Position numbers and translations under genes: made by a program. 64,000 nucleotides of DNA from Vulcanisaeta sp. JCM 14467 (GTDB lineage: Archaea; Thermoproteota; Thermoprotei; Thermoproteales; Thermocladiaceae): positions 186,001 through 250,000 of the forward strand of contig NZ_BBDM01000001.1 in the NCBI RefSeq assembly GCF_001316245.1, read 5' to 3'. Of the stretch, positions 38,426 to 47,748 are shown piece by piece; the first letter of the stretch is position 1; each line of letters opens with the position of its first letter. The notes under the pieces are model-generated. The model was not told the origin of the DNA, did no database searches, and worked only from the letters and a program-made list of their open reading frames with translations.

Positions 38426-39632
38426 GTGGAATATTGGGTGTATATGCCTTCGACAGGGTGTGGAATGTCGGTAAATTCCTCTACTACGGACTAATTGGGC
38501 TCCAACACAGGGGTTATTCTCACAGTGGCATAGTCACGTTGGGCAATGAAGGCTTCACTGCGGTGATTGATAAAGCGGCCCCTGAGGACCTAGAGATTGA
38601 TGAGTTGAGGGGTTGGGCAGGCGTTGGTTATACGGGGACTAGGCCGGGTTATCCATTGGTGACTGATTATGCGTTGCCGTGGTTGACGGTGTAGTGAGGA
38701 ACGTGGAGGAGCTGCTCAGGGGTATTTACAAGGACCCTGAGATGGCGTTGGCTGATAGTAAGGGCGTTTTCTCCTTAATCTTCCTCACCAGGGATGGCAG
38801 GATGATAGGCTATAGGGACGAGAGTGGTATTAAGCCCCTCGAGATTGGTGGATTCGGTTTCGATCTAGCCATCTTATCCTCCGAAACCTCAGGCATAACG
38901 GTGGTCGGTGGTGAATTTAGGAGGGAGTTAATGCCGGGTGAGATGGTCTACATAGACCAATACAGCGTCTCCTACTCTAGAATTAAGGAGGCCGCGCCCA
39001 GGTACTGCACCATAGACATTATTTATCAAAGCAGGATTGACAGCCACGTCTTCGGTCTCGACATATATGACGTTAGGGTTAGGATTGGTGAGGAGTTGGC
39101 TAGGGAGAGGAGAGTTGACGCGGACGTGGTCATTGGCGTGCCTGACACGGCGATACCGTACGCAATAGGGTACTCGAGGAGGACGGGTATACCGCTAGAG
39201 CTTGGCTTCGTTAGGACTGGGAGCAGTATAAGGACTATGCTGGCCTCGGACTACTTTCTCAAGATAGTGGGTATTCAGTTGAAGCTTAACCCAATAAAAT
39301 CCTCGGTTAAGGGTAAGAAGGTTGTTCTGATTGATGATTCCATGGTTACGGGTAGGACTCTGAAGAATGTGGTGTTTAGCCTTAGGTCGTTAGGGGCTAG
39401 GGAGGTCCACGTATTGATAGCTAGCCCCAAGTTAATCTCCAACTGTCCATACGGGATGCAGATACCGGAGGAAAGGGAGTTGATCACGGCCAATTTATCA
39501 GATGAGGAGGTGGCCAGGGTTATCGGGGCCGACTCAATCTACTGGCTAAGTCTTGAGGGGCTTTACAGGGCTGTGGGACATAGAAACCTGTGTCTCGGGT
39601 GTATGACCAGAGTTTATCCCAGGGAGGTGTAG
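38422..39632 (+). CDS. PurF paralogue lacking the catalytic Cys
   Basis: Diverged tandem copy of PurF. The nucleophile position reads Ser (MSGILGVYAF against CGVVGV in purF), so if Met is removed a Ser is N-terminal. LIGLQHRGYSHSGIVTL is kept, while the glutamine-site motifs are altered (WAGVGYTGTRPGYP instead of IGHVRYSTTG). One base added near 38680 joins DYALA to VVDGVVRNVEELLRG. The PRTase domain keeps VVLIDDSMVTGRTLKNV and the C-terminal NLCLGCMTRVYP Cys. About 404 residues. Could be a glutamine-independent or regulatory partner of PurF; function is inferred only. The start GTG overlaps the purF stop. Confidence 0.8.
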
Positions 39633-39635
39633 ACC

Positions 39636-41067
39636 ATGAAGGTCTTACTTATCGGCGATGGTGCCAGGGAACACGCATTGGCGGAGGCATTGGGTAACTC
39701 GGCGAGGGGCTATAGAGTCTATGCACTATCCTCGTACGTAAACCCCGGCATTAAGGAGGTAGTTGATGGGACGGGCGGCAAGTACTACGTCGGGAATATC
39801 CTGTCCCGGGATGAGATGAGGAGGGTGATTAGCGAGGTCGACCCTGACTTTGGCGTGATAGGGCCTGAGGACGCTCTTCGCTGGGATAGCCAACGTTTTC
39901 AGGGAGGAGGGTATACCCGTGGTTGGTCCGGATAGGGAGGTTGCGTTGATAGAGAGATCTAAGGTATGGATGAGGCAGTTGATGTGGAAGTATGAAATAC
40001 CGGGGAGACTGAGGTTCAGGGCATTCAGTAGTGCTGAGGAGGCGGTTAGGTTCATCCTCGAGTTTGGCGGTTCAATAGCCGTAAAGCCTTCGGAGCAGGT
40101 TGGTGGTAAGGGCGTTAAGGTGGTCGCCGATCTTCAGGCGTACTTAAGTGGTGAGAAGAGGGATGCCCTGAGCAGGAGCGCCGGTAGAATTGCCGAGCTC
40201 GTTAAGGATGAGGTTAAGTTAATCATTGAGGAGAAGGTTGATGGGCCTGAGTATACACTCCACATTCTCACCGACGGCCACACATACCTACCGCTACCCC
40301 TGGCCCAGGACTATAAGCACGCCTATGAGGATGGGATAGGGCCTGAGACTGGTGGTATGGGCTCGATATCAGGGCCTGGGTCATTACTGCCATTCATCAT
40401 TGAGGAGGAGTACGGGAGGTCTGTGGAGATAATAAGGCTCACCATAGAGGCTATTAGGAGGGAGACGGGCAGGGACTACGTTGGTGTCCTGGCGGGGCAA
40501 ATGATGCTCACAGGCCTATGGGGACCGACAATCATTGAGTATTACTCGAGGTTTGGCGATCCCGAGGCATCCGCAATAATACCACGCATTGAGGGTGACT
40601 TCGGAGAGGTGCTTGAATTAACGGCGACTGGGCACTTGAGTAGGGCTAGGATAGGCGTTGTCGAGAAGCCCTCCGTAGTGAGGGCCGTGGCTCCACTGGG
40701 CTACCCATTGGATAGGAGGATGGCGTCAGGTCACAGGGTTTGGCTTGACCTGCCGAGGATGAGGGAGTTGGGTTGTAGGGTCTACTTCGGTTCCATAGCC
40801 CTTGAGGGTATGCAGTTAATAACCAGGGGGTCGAGGGCTCTCGAGCTCGTGGTGATCGACGAGTTCGGTGAGGCAGTTAGGAAGCTCGATAAGTGCTTCT
40901 CCCTGATATCCTCGGACACGAGGCTCATATATAGGCATGACATTGGGAGCGCCATAGAGACTCAGATTGAGAAGGCCGAAATAGTTAGGTATACCTATAA
41001 AGCTAGGGAGAGGGCTGGATTGCTCGGGGTCTCTGCGGATTGGTCACCAAATGGTGGTCTGTGGTGA
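39636..41067 (+). CDS. purD: GAR synthetase
   Basis: Step 2: ligates glycine to phosphoribosylamine; ATP-grasp. N-terminal MKVLLIGDGAREHALAEAL; then SIAVKPSEQVGGKGVKVVAD, VDGPEYTLHILTDG, AQDYKHAYEDGIGPETGGMG and FGDPEASAII. Break near 39885: EDAL joins to AGIANVFREEGIPVVGPDRE. This is one of the few sites that needs a base removed (or two added). About 477 residues, a little longer than bacterial PurD. The C-terminal 60 residues (LDKCFSLISSDTRLIYRHDI) are typical of archaeal forms. Confidence 0.93.
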
Positions 41068-42025
41068 ATGAGTACGCCAAGTCTGGTGTAGACCTGGACA
41101 AATTGAGGGAGTATCACTCACTAATTTCGTCGCGCCTATCCTCTCAGGGCTTACCCATCGGTATCGGGCATTATGCAGGTGCCGTGAGGTTTGGCGATGG
41201 CTACATCGTGATGCATGTTGATGGTGTTGGCACCAAGACCTTACTCGCCCTTAGGACTGGGATTATTGAACCCACCGGGGTGGATTGTGTGGCCATGAAC
41301 GTTAACGACGTAGTCTGCGTGGGCGCCAGGCCAATAGCCCTCGTGGATTACCTGGCCCTGGAGAGGCCCATGGATGAGGTTGTCGAGAGGGTTATCATAG
41401 GCTTGAGGCAGGGAGCTGACGAGACTGGGATTCCCATCGTCGGTGGTGAGACGCTATAATGCCCGGCGTGGTGAGGGGTTACGACTTGTCCTGCTCCGTG
41501 GTAGGTATTGCCCGTGAGTTGAAGATTGGCGATGATGTTAGGCCTGGCGATGTGGTTCTGGGACTGGCCAGTAATGGCCTTCATGCCAATGGCTACTCAC
41601 TGGTGAGGAGGCTCATTGATGAGGGTAGGCTTAGACTTGAGGAGTGGGCTGAGGAATTGATGAAGCCGACACGTATATACTCTAACTCCATCCTCTCGGT
41701 TATTGACAAGATAAAGGCCGCGGCGCACATCACGGGTGGGTCCTTCACCAAGCTTAGGAGGATAACGAATTACCGCATCACCATAAGGCTGCCGGAACCT
41801 CCTGAGATATTTAAGGCTATTGAGAGGGCTGGGGTGTCGCATGAGGAGATGCATAGGGTCTTCAACATGGGCATAGGCATGGTGATATTCGTCAGTAGGG
41901 AGAATGTGGAGGAGGTTGTGCGGGTCCTCAGTGGGCGTGGTGAGGAGGTTATTGAGTTGGGTAGGGTTGAGGAGGGGCAGGGAATTAAGGTAATAACATA
42001 CAGGAACGAGGTCCTCCACCTGTGA
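41061..42025 (+). CDS. purM: AIR synthetase
   Basis: Step 5: closes the imidazole ring of AIR. GTG start at 41061 or 41064 (VNEYAKSGVDLDKLREYH), overlapping the purD end. Motifs: VMHVDGVGTKTLLAL, GVDCVAMNVNDVVCVGARPIA, GLRQGADETGIPIVGGET, LASNGLHANGYSLVRRL and AHITGGSFTKLRR. Break near 41455: adding one G joins GGET to AIMPGVVRGYDLSCSVV. About 321 residues. Last gene of the forward purine operon, convergent with purK. Confidence 0.95.
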
Positions 42026-42038
42026 GACCTGGGCGCGC

Positions 42039-43153
42039 CTATATGTATTGATCAACGCCCTCGGGATATATTAAGTCCATTATAATGCTGATCTTACGCT
42101 TAACATCATCCAGGGACTCACCAACCACATTTACATGCCCCATCTTCCTCCTCCTACGCACCTCACCCTTACCATACCAATACACCTTACCGTACCTAAG
42201 AACCTCAGGCGGCACCCTGCTCGTGCCTAGTATGTTGACCATCCCACCGTAGGATAGGAGCGCCGTGTCGCCAAGCTCCATCCCCGTGATAGCCCTCAGA
42301 TGCTGCTCAAACTGAGAAACGAAGGCAGCATCCAGGGTATAATGGCCCGTGTTATGCACCCTGGGGGCGAACTCATTGATCAACACATCACCACCCCTCA
42401 CGAAGAATTCGATGGCCATTGTACCTACGTAGTTCAGTGAATCAGCGAGCTTCCTGGCTACCTCCACGAATTTATCCAGGACCTCACCATCATTCAGCGG
42501 CCCGTAGTTGTAAACCAGTATTCCCTTACTATTGTAATTAAATGTTGGTGGGTATGCCCTGAAGTCGCCCTTCCCATCCCTAGTGACAACTATTGAGACC
42601 TCGTAGTCAAAGTTCACGAGTTCTTCGACGACGAACCTACACTTCATTTCCTTAATGATTGGTACCTCTCCACATCACCCCTTATGAAGTACTGACCCTT
42701 CCCATCATAACCACCCCTACTCTGCTTTATGACGCCCACGTTGTTGAATTGATCCCTCAGGATGCGCAGCGCCTCCTCGCCATCCTCAGCTATGTAGAAC
42801 CTCGACGTTGGCAGTGAGTGATCCCTATAGTAGACCTTTTCCCTCCACCTCTCCCTCTTGAGTTCAACAGTGTTCAGCCCAGGGAGTAACTTACCCTTCT
42901 CCTCAGCGTACCGCAGTGCCTCTTCACTCACGTGCTCGAACTCGAAGGTCACTACATCGGCCTGGTCAATCATCTCCCTATACTCCTCGGGCCTGAAGCA
43001 CCTATCCGCAATCCTACAGGCCGGTGCGCTCGGGTCGTCAAGTACGTAGAAGGTGAATGGGTACTTCCTACCCTCTAGTATCATCATCCAGCCCAACTGC
43101 CCACCGCCCAGTATGCCAATCCTCCTACTCGAGCTTTGTATTAAGGACCTCAT
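42039..43153 (-). CDS. purK: N5-carboxyaminoimidazole ribonucleotide synthase
   Basis: ATP-grasp enzyme: AIR + bicarbonate + ATP to N5-CAIR. Motifs: [52 protein letters not shown] and, in the second frame, [37 protein letters not shown] and [11 protein letters not shown]. Break near 42656, repaired by one base (VERYQ into [14 protein letters not shown]). About 371 residues. Overlaps the end of purE by 29 bases. Confidence 0.95.
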
Positions 43154-43597
43154 CCCTCATCCCCTCCATGAACCTCTTCATCTTCTCCGCTATCTCGGGA
43201 TACTTAATGCCAAGGATCCTAAGGGCAAGCAGCGCGGCGTTTCTAGCTCCCCCAATGGCCACCGTGGCCACGGGGACTCCGTACGGCATCTGGACTATCG
43301 AGAGGAGTGAGTCAAGCCCGTTGAGGCTTCTTGACGGTATTGGGACACCAATCACGGGTAAATGCGTCAATGACGCAACCATACCGGTAGATGAGCAGCA
43401 CCGCCTGCCCCAGCGATTATAACCTCGATGCCCCTACTCTCCGCGGTCTTAGCAAACTCAAACATGAACTCAGGCGTCCTGTGGGCCGAGACAACCCTAA
43501 CCTCCGTCTCAACGCCAAAATTCCTCAAAACCTCCACAGCCCCCTTCATGTACTCCCAATCAGACTTACTACCCATTATTACCGCAACCTTAGGCAT
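43125..43597 (-). CDS. purE: N5-CAIR mutase
   Basis: Moves the carboxyl group of N5-CAIR to give CAIR. Motifs: [51 protein letters not shown] then [16 protein letters not shown] and [21 protein letters not shown]. Break near 43389: one G joins HLP to GMVAS. About 157 residues. Class I PurE acting with PurK. ATG 43597 is chosen because it begins the conserved strand; it overlaps the stop of the leader ORF, with GGTGG about 9 bases before as a ribosome site. Confidence 0.95.
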
Positions 43598-43736
43598 AAC
43601 AACCACCAGCGCAATCACTCCCAATCCCAGGCTCGGTAACGCCCAAATGCGGTAGATTTCCCATCGTTGTAATACCGTAATTCTTGGCGTTCCTTATTAA
43701 TTCCAAAGACCTCCTGTGTGAGACTTGCATGTTCAT
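43590..43736 (-). CDS. 48-residue leader ORF upstream of purE
   Basis: The first ATG after the purE promoter (43736, 29 bases from the TATA box) opens a 48-codon frame: [20 protein letters not shown], then [17 protein letters not shown] and [11 protein letters not shown]. Its TAA overlaps the purE ATG (ATGCCTAA), which is typical of translational coupling. It contains a short amphipathic helix and a C-x3-C pair. No family recognised. It might be a small regulatory or accessory protein, a leader peptide, or a displaced N-terminal part of PurE; purE homologues normally lack it. Confidence 0.5.
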   Translation of the reverse strand: MNMQVSHRRSLELIRNAKNYGITTMGNLPHLGVTEPGIGSDCAGGCYA

Positions 43737-43739
43737 TGT

Positions 43740-43775
43740 TATAACATTTATTTTAAATTACTTATAAGGATTTTT
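43740..43775 (-). promoter_or_regulatory. purE-purK promoter with shared purine element
   Basis: Read toward purE: CCTTATAAGT, then ATTTAAAATAAATGTT, then ATAACAATG. Compared with purT and purC the TATA box, the TTTAAAATAAATGTT element and their spacing are kept; upstream AATT and GA-AAAA positions also agree. It drives the leader ORF and purE-purK as a probable leaderless transcript. Confidence 0.7.
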
Positions 43776-43897
43776 CAATCAATTAATATCGTTAATTATT
43801 TAATAATTTAATTAAACAATGCCGTGATGATATTACGAGTCTAGTCACCACTCGGGTATAATCTTAGGTTGAATTAAGTTAAGCGTATCCAATTTGT

Positions 43898-44460
43898 ATG
43901 AAGTCGGTCCTAATCATGACGGACATGAGTAGGGCTTTGTGTATGGGAAGTTGGGTAATGAGAGGTGAGGAATTCTGTGCCTAGGCTTAAGAAGTTAATA
44001 GAAAGTGCTAGGTAGAGTGGCATGCCCATTATATATGTTGGTGATGCCCACCTACCACGGATCCCAAGATCAGGGTTTGGGGTGAGCACTCGATGGAGGG
44101 TACGGATGGCGCCCAGGTGGTTGATGAGTTGAGCCGAGGGAGGGCGATTACTTACTTGAGAAGAGGGCGTACAATGCATTTTACGAAACAGGCTTAGACC
44201 CACCACTGAGGTCCCTGGGCGTGGACAAGGTGATACTCACTGGGCTACACACAAACATATGCGTTAGGCACACGGCTGCCGACGCATTCTTCAGAGGTTA
44301 TAGGATAATAGTGCCTAGCGACGCTGTTGACGCATTTACGGAGAGGGAGCACGTGGAGAGCCTTGATTACCTGAGGAGGGTTTATGGCGCTGAGATCATA
44401 ACATCCGACGAGGTAGTAAACCTGCTTAGGTTGGGAAAGAGCGTGGTCGTTACTCAATGA
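43898..44460 (+). pseudogene. Isochorismatase-family hydrolase, heavily disrupted
   Basis: The C-terminal half is a good isochorismatase/nicotinamidase-like sequence: GVDKVILTGLHTNICVRHTA with the nucleophile Cys, ADAFFRGYRIIVPSDAVDAF. Upstream pieces in changing frames fit too: MKSVLIMTDMSRA, VPRLKKLIESAR, a TAG, then SGMPIIYVGDAHLP, DPKIRVWGEHSMEGTDGAQVV and YLLEKRAYNAFYETGLDP. At least four frameshifts and one in-frame TAG are needed, more than in any other gene of this size, so this may be a real pseudogene on top of sequence error. The family hydrolyses amides such as nicotinamide. Confidence 0.65.
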
Positions 44461-44518
44461 TCAATTTCCCTTTGGCATATCGCAACATTTAAAAGGACGA
44501 TTAATGTAAAGTGTTCCA

Positions 44519-45154
44519 ATGGCTGGCGGTGCTTATAGTAAGGAGCAGTTGGCTTTACTCCTGGAGGGGGTTTCTAGGATTTTTAATGGTTTCATAGTGG
44601 GGTTGGTGTTGGGTGTAATATTTGCCATAGCGTACGTGGCACTTACATTATCCAGTGATGGTAGTGCCGAGGCCTTCATACATGGGCTTGGCATCCTCAT
44701 CATAGTCCTTGGAGTCCTGGCTTTCCCCATCAATTACTACTTCCTCTATGGCGGTCTCGTGTACTTATCGAGGGCCGACAGGGGTAAGTATGGTATTGGT
44801 GCGTGGGGAGGCCTTGGATTGCTGGTGCTAGATAGCGTCTTAATAATTTATGGCGTTTACCTAATTGCTTCACGTATTTCACTCACCACGTTCTTAATGA
44901 CAGCCGTACCAATAGCAGTTGTTGGCCTAATAATCCAGGTATTGATGTACGCGGCTCTCTATAGGCTTGGTGATGACTTCGGTGTTGGCTACTTAACGAC
45001 TGGCGTTATAATCCTGCTATTCGCCACGGTACTCTCCGCAATACCCCTAATCAACGTAGTGGGAGGTATCCTAGGTCTTGTAGGCTTCGTATTAATGCTA
45101 GTTGGTCTTAACGAGGTTAAGAATAAGATCGAGCCTCAAATAATGCCCAAGTGA
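44519..45154 (+). CDS. DUF996 family membrane protein
   Basis: The protein has 211 residues with five or six membrane segments. N-terminal LLLEGVSRIFNGFIVGLVLG, central QVLMYAALYRLGDDFGVGYL and C-terminal GGILGLVGFVLMLVGLNEVKN match the archaeal DUF996 family, of unknown function. Intact. A related, shorter gene follows 7 bases later. Confidence 0.75.
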   Translation: MAGGAYSKEQLALLLEGVSRIFNGFIVGLVLGVIFAIAYVALTLSSDGSAEAFIHGLGILIIVLGVLAFPINYYFLYGGLVYLSRADRGKYGIGAWGGLGLLVLDSVLIIYGVYLIASRISLTTFLMTAVPIAVVGLIIQVLMYAALYRLGDDFGVGYLTTGVIILLFATVLSAIPLINVVGGILGLVGFVLMLVGLNEVKNKIEPQIMPK

Positions 45155-45161
45155 TTCCAGG

Positions 45162-45626
45162 GTGAGTGTTGTGGTTGCTGGTATGGAGAGGTTGAGGTTG
45201 ATCCATGATGGGGTTACTAGGATTCAGGAGGGCATGTACGTGGGCCTTGGACTAGGCGTAATGTACGGCATCGGCATGCTGGGCATTAAGATATTGCTTT
45301 TGATAAGCCCGTTACTCCTTGCCGAGGGCCTCTACCTAACCCTTGTCAATGCATCGCTTATAGCGTTCCTCCTCTTCCGCGTCATTAATGGTATTACGGC
45401 ATTGGTGCTTTACGTACTAATACTCGTGGCACTCTATAGACTTGGCTCGGAGTTCAATGCTGATAGGTTGAAGATTGGTGTGATAATAACCATAGTGACC
45501 GTATTCATATTGATATCACCGAATATTATAGCTGCCATAATAGGGATTGTGGGTATTGCATTAATGCTCATGGGGCTGGGCGATGTTAGGAGGACAATTG
45601 AGAATAAGCTAGGTACTGGCGGTTGA
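45162..45626 (+). CDS. DUF996-like membrane protein, shorter paralogue
   Basis: The protein has 154 residues. It shares the plan of the preceding gene: MERLRLIHDGVTRIQEGMYVGLGLG, LVALYRLGSEFNADRLKIGV and IAAIIGIVGIALMLMGLGDVR. About 55 residues of the middle loop and helix are missing relative to it. Its start region may be GTG 45162 or ATG 45183. Co-transcribed with the preceding gene. Confidence 0.65.
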   Translation: MSVVVAGMERLRLIHDGVTRIQEGMYVGLGLGVMYGIGMLGIKILLLISPLLLAEGLYLTLVNASLIAFLLFRVINGITALVLYVLILVALYRLGSEFNADRLKIGVIITIVTVFILISPNIIAAIIGIVGIALMLMGLGDVRRTIENKLGTGG

Positions 45627-45722
45627 GGGCTTAGTGATCGGTTTGTGGGGAATTTGGTTTTTATAGGGGTTTGATTCTGATATCGACTGTGCAATTGGGA
45701 CGGGGATGTTTGGCTACTCCTT

Positions 45723-46905
45723 GTGTCCAGGGGCTTGAGGAGTGTGGCTGGTGGCGCACTTGGTGTCGTTACTGGGCTTTACCTGTACTATTACTTGCAC
45801 TTGTCTCTGACGGAGGTGGGTATATTCTTTGGCGTTGGTGCATTCACGGCACCTCTCCTCTCGCTACTATTTGGTAGGTTGGGTGATAAGTATAGTAGGA
45901 AAGCCGTACTACTGCTCACCTTGGCATTTCTGCCGATTGCCACGGCAATGCTCCTAATCACGAGGTATTACCCATTGCTCCTGCTTGCGGCTGCCTGGGT
46001 GGGTTTGGTACTGCCGGTGCCTTGGCCAGCGGTAGTGTTGGTGCTGTTGCTGCGCCTGTGCAGACGGCGATACTTGCCGATAAGACTGAGGGTATGGATA
46101 GGTCGGTGGTCTACGCGATCTTCAACCTAGTCTCCGGTATTGCTTCGGCCATTGGGGCTTTACTGGCCAACCTAAGTTACCTGGAGACATTCTACATGGC
46201 GCTCGCGTTATCTGCCGTTAGCTATTCATCGTGTTACCCATCAGGGAGGAACATAAGCCTAGGCGACGTATTAATAACGACCCAAATGGGGATTCCAAGG
46301 CAGTTACCCAGCAGGTTAGGAGGGATTTAACGTATATAAAGAGGTTCGCGATTGTCGGTGCACTTAATGGTACGGCCCAGGGATTGGTAACGCCATTTCT
46401 TCCAATAATATTCAGGATGGTGCTTCATGTGAGTAATGGTGTGGTTGGTGATATATTCTTCATTGGTGGTTTAGCGGCAGCCCTAACATCATTAACTGCG
46501 CCGGTTCTCTCGAGGATGTTTGGGCTTAGGGATGCCATTGTGATACCGAGGATAATATCGACAATAGCCCTAATACTCATTCCATTCTCAACCACGCTAT
46601 ACCTAGCCGTTACTACTTACGTGGTCTACGTCATGTTCAGGGTATCATCCCTGGCACCACAGCAGGCATTAATGATGGAGTTGGTAGGTAGGGGAAGTAG
46701 GTCAACGGTGTCTGGGGTTAATCAAGCATCGAGGTTATTACCATCGGCGACCGCGACCACGGCGGCAGGGCCAATGCTAGACTACCTACCATTACCCGTG
46801 CCATTTGCGATAGCCTTCGCCGTTAATATCGCGAACATAGTCTTATACAGGAAGTTCTTCCCAAACCCAAGGCCGACCCGCGGTGGCGTAACCGTAATCG
46901 ACTAA
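45723..46905 (+). CDS. Major facilitator superfamily transporter, frameshifted
   Basis: Three frames join into one MFS protein of about 400 residues. First: SRGLRSVAGGALGVVTGLYLY with FGRLGDKYSRKAVLLL, the loop 2-3 signature. Second, after a break near 46010: SGSVGAVAAPVQTAILADKT and LVSGIASAIGALLANL. Third, after a break near 46220: PIREEHKP, AIVGALNGTAQGLVTPFLPI and VSGVNQASRLLPSATATTAA. The frame extends upstream (DVWLLLVSRG), so the true start is probably some 20-35 bases before the GTG at 45723; a TTTTTATAG box lies at about 45657. The substrate is unknown. Confidence 0.75.
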
Positions 46906-47630
46906 CGGTCAATAACTTCCGAAGCCCTAACCTCCACGCCCAGTTCTCTAGCTAGCTCAAGGGCCCTCCTCCTAATTGCTGGGCCAACAATTAGTAACCT
47001 CGGCTTCACCTTATTAACCCTCTCGTAGAGCATACCCTCCCTAGCCAATTCCGCCACGTCGCCACGGTCAATCAACGCCTTGTACTCAATGAGTATGTGC
47101 TCATTATCCCTAACCAGGACGTCGACGTCTATTATTGATGGGTGCCCAAACACAACTCCCTCACTGTCGTAGTACGTCCAACGCCTAACCGTATAGGCCT
47201 TGAGCAAATCACTCACTAAGTACTTAATAGCCTCCCTGAACGCCTCCTCCGTGAATAATCCATAGCGATATCCCAATGCCGTGACCGACGAAGTCAACTT
47301 CTCGAGGGTACTCTGCATGATGAGTATAACCTCACCATGTCTCTTAACATCATCACTTAACGTCTCAATAACCTTCTTCAGCTCTCCAAAGGAATTGCTC
47401 AGTGTTTCCACGGTTTTTCGTAATTCATCCACCGATCCTTTCAATGCGATTATCTCCTCACCATGCTTAGCCACGATATCCTTCATATCGCTAATTGCCT
47501 TAACGAGGTTGTCTACCGAGGATTTGAGGTCAACCATGCCCAGTAGGCCCATTACTGCGTACCTAAACTCCTCATCCTCCCTCAACAGCCTTAGGAGCTC
47601 CCTCTTAAGGTCGAAACCCATTCCCTCCAT
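46902..47630 (-). CDS. DUF3782 / PD-(D/E)XK nuclease-like coiled-coil protein
   Basis: The protein has 242 residues, intact. N-terminal KRELLRLLREDEEFRYAVMG, then a coiled coil (residues 40-105, GSVDELRKTVETLSNSFGELKK), then a nuclease-like domain: FTEEAFREAIKYLV, VFGHPSIIDVDVLVRDNEHILIEYKA, which is the D...E-x-K pattern of PD-(D/E)XK folds, and RLLIVGPAIRRRALELARELG. DUF3782-type proteins are multicopy in Thermoproteales; a nuclease role is inferred from the fold only. Convergent with the MFS gene. Confidence 0.75.
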   Translation of the reverse strand: MEGMGFDLKRELLRLLREDEEFRYAVMGLLGMVDLKSSVDNLVKAISDMKDIVAKHGEEIIALKGSVDELRKTVETLSNSFGELKKVIETLSDDVKRHGEVILIMQSTLEKLTSSVTALGYRYGLFTEEAFREAIKYLVSDLLKAYTVRRWTYYDSEGVVFGHPSIIDVDVLVRDNEHILIEYKALIDRGDVAELAREGMLYERVNKVKPRLLIVGPAIRRRALELARELGVEVRASEVIDR

Positions 47631-47748
47631 ACTAATTCCATGTTCTCACTATTTAAACTTACCATGATGACCTCCTCACTCTAAAGGGCGAGACTTTAGG
47701 TATAAGTATTATTGTAACACTTATATTAGGCTTTGCAAGGAGTATGGC

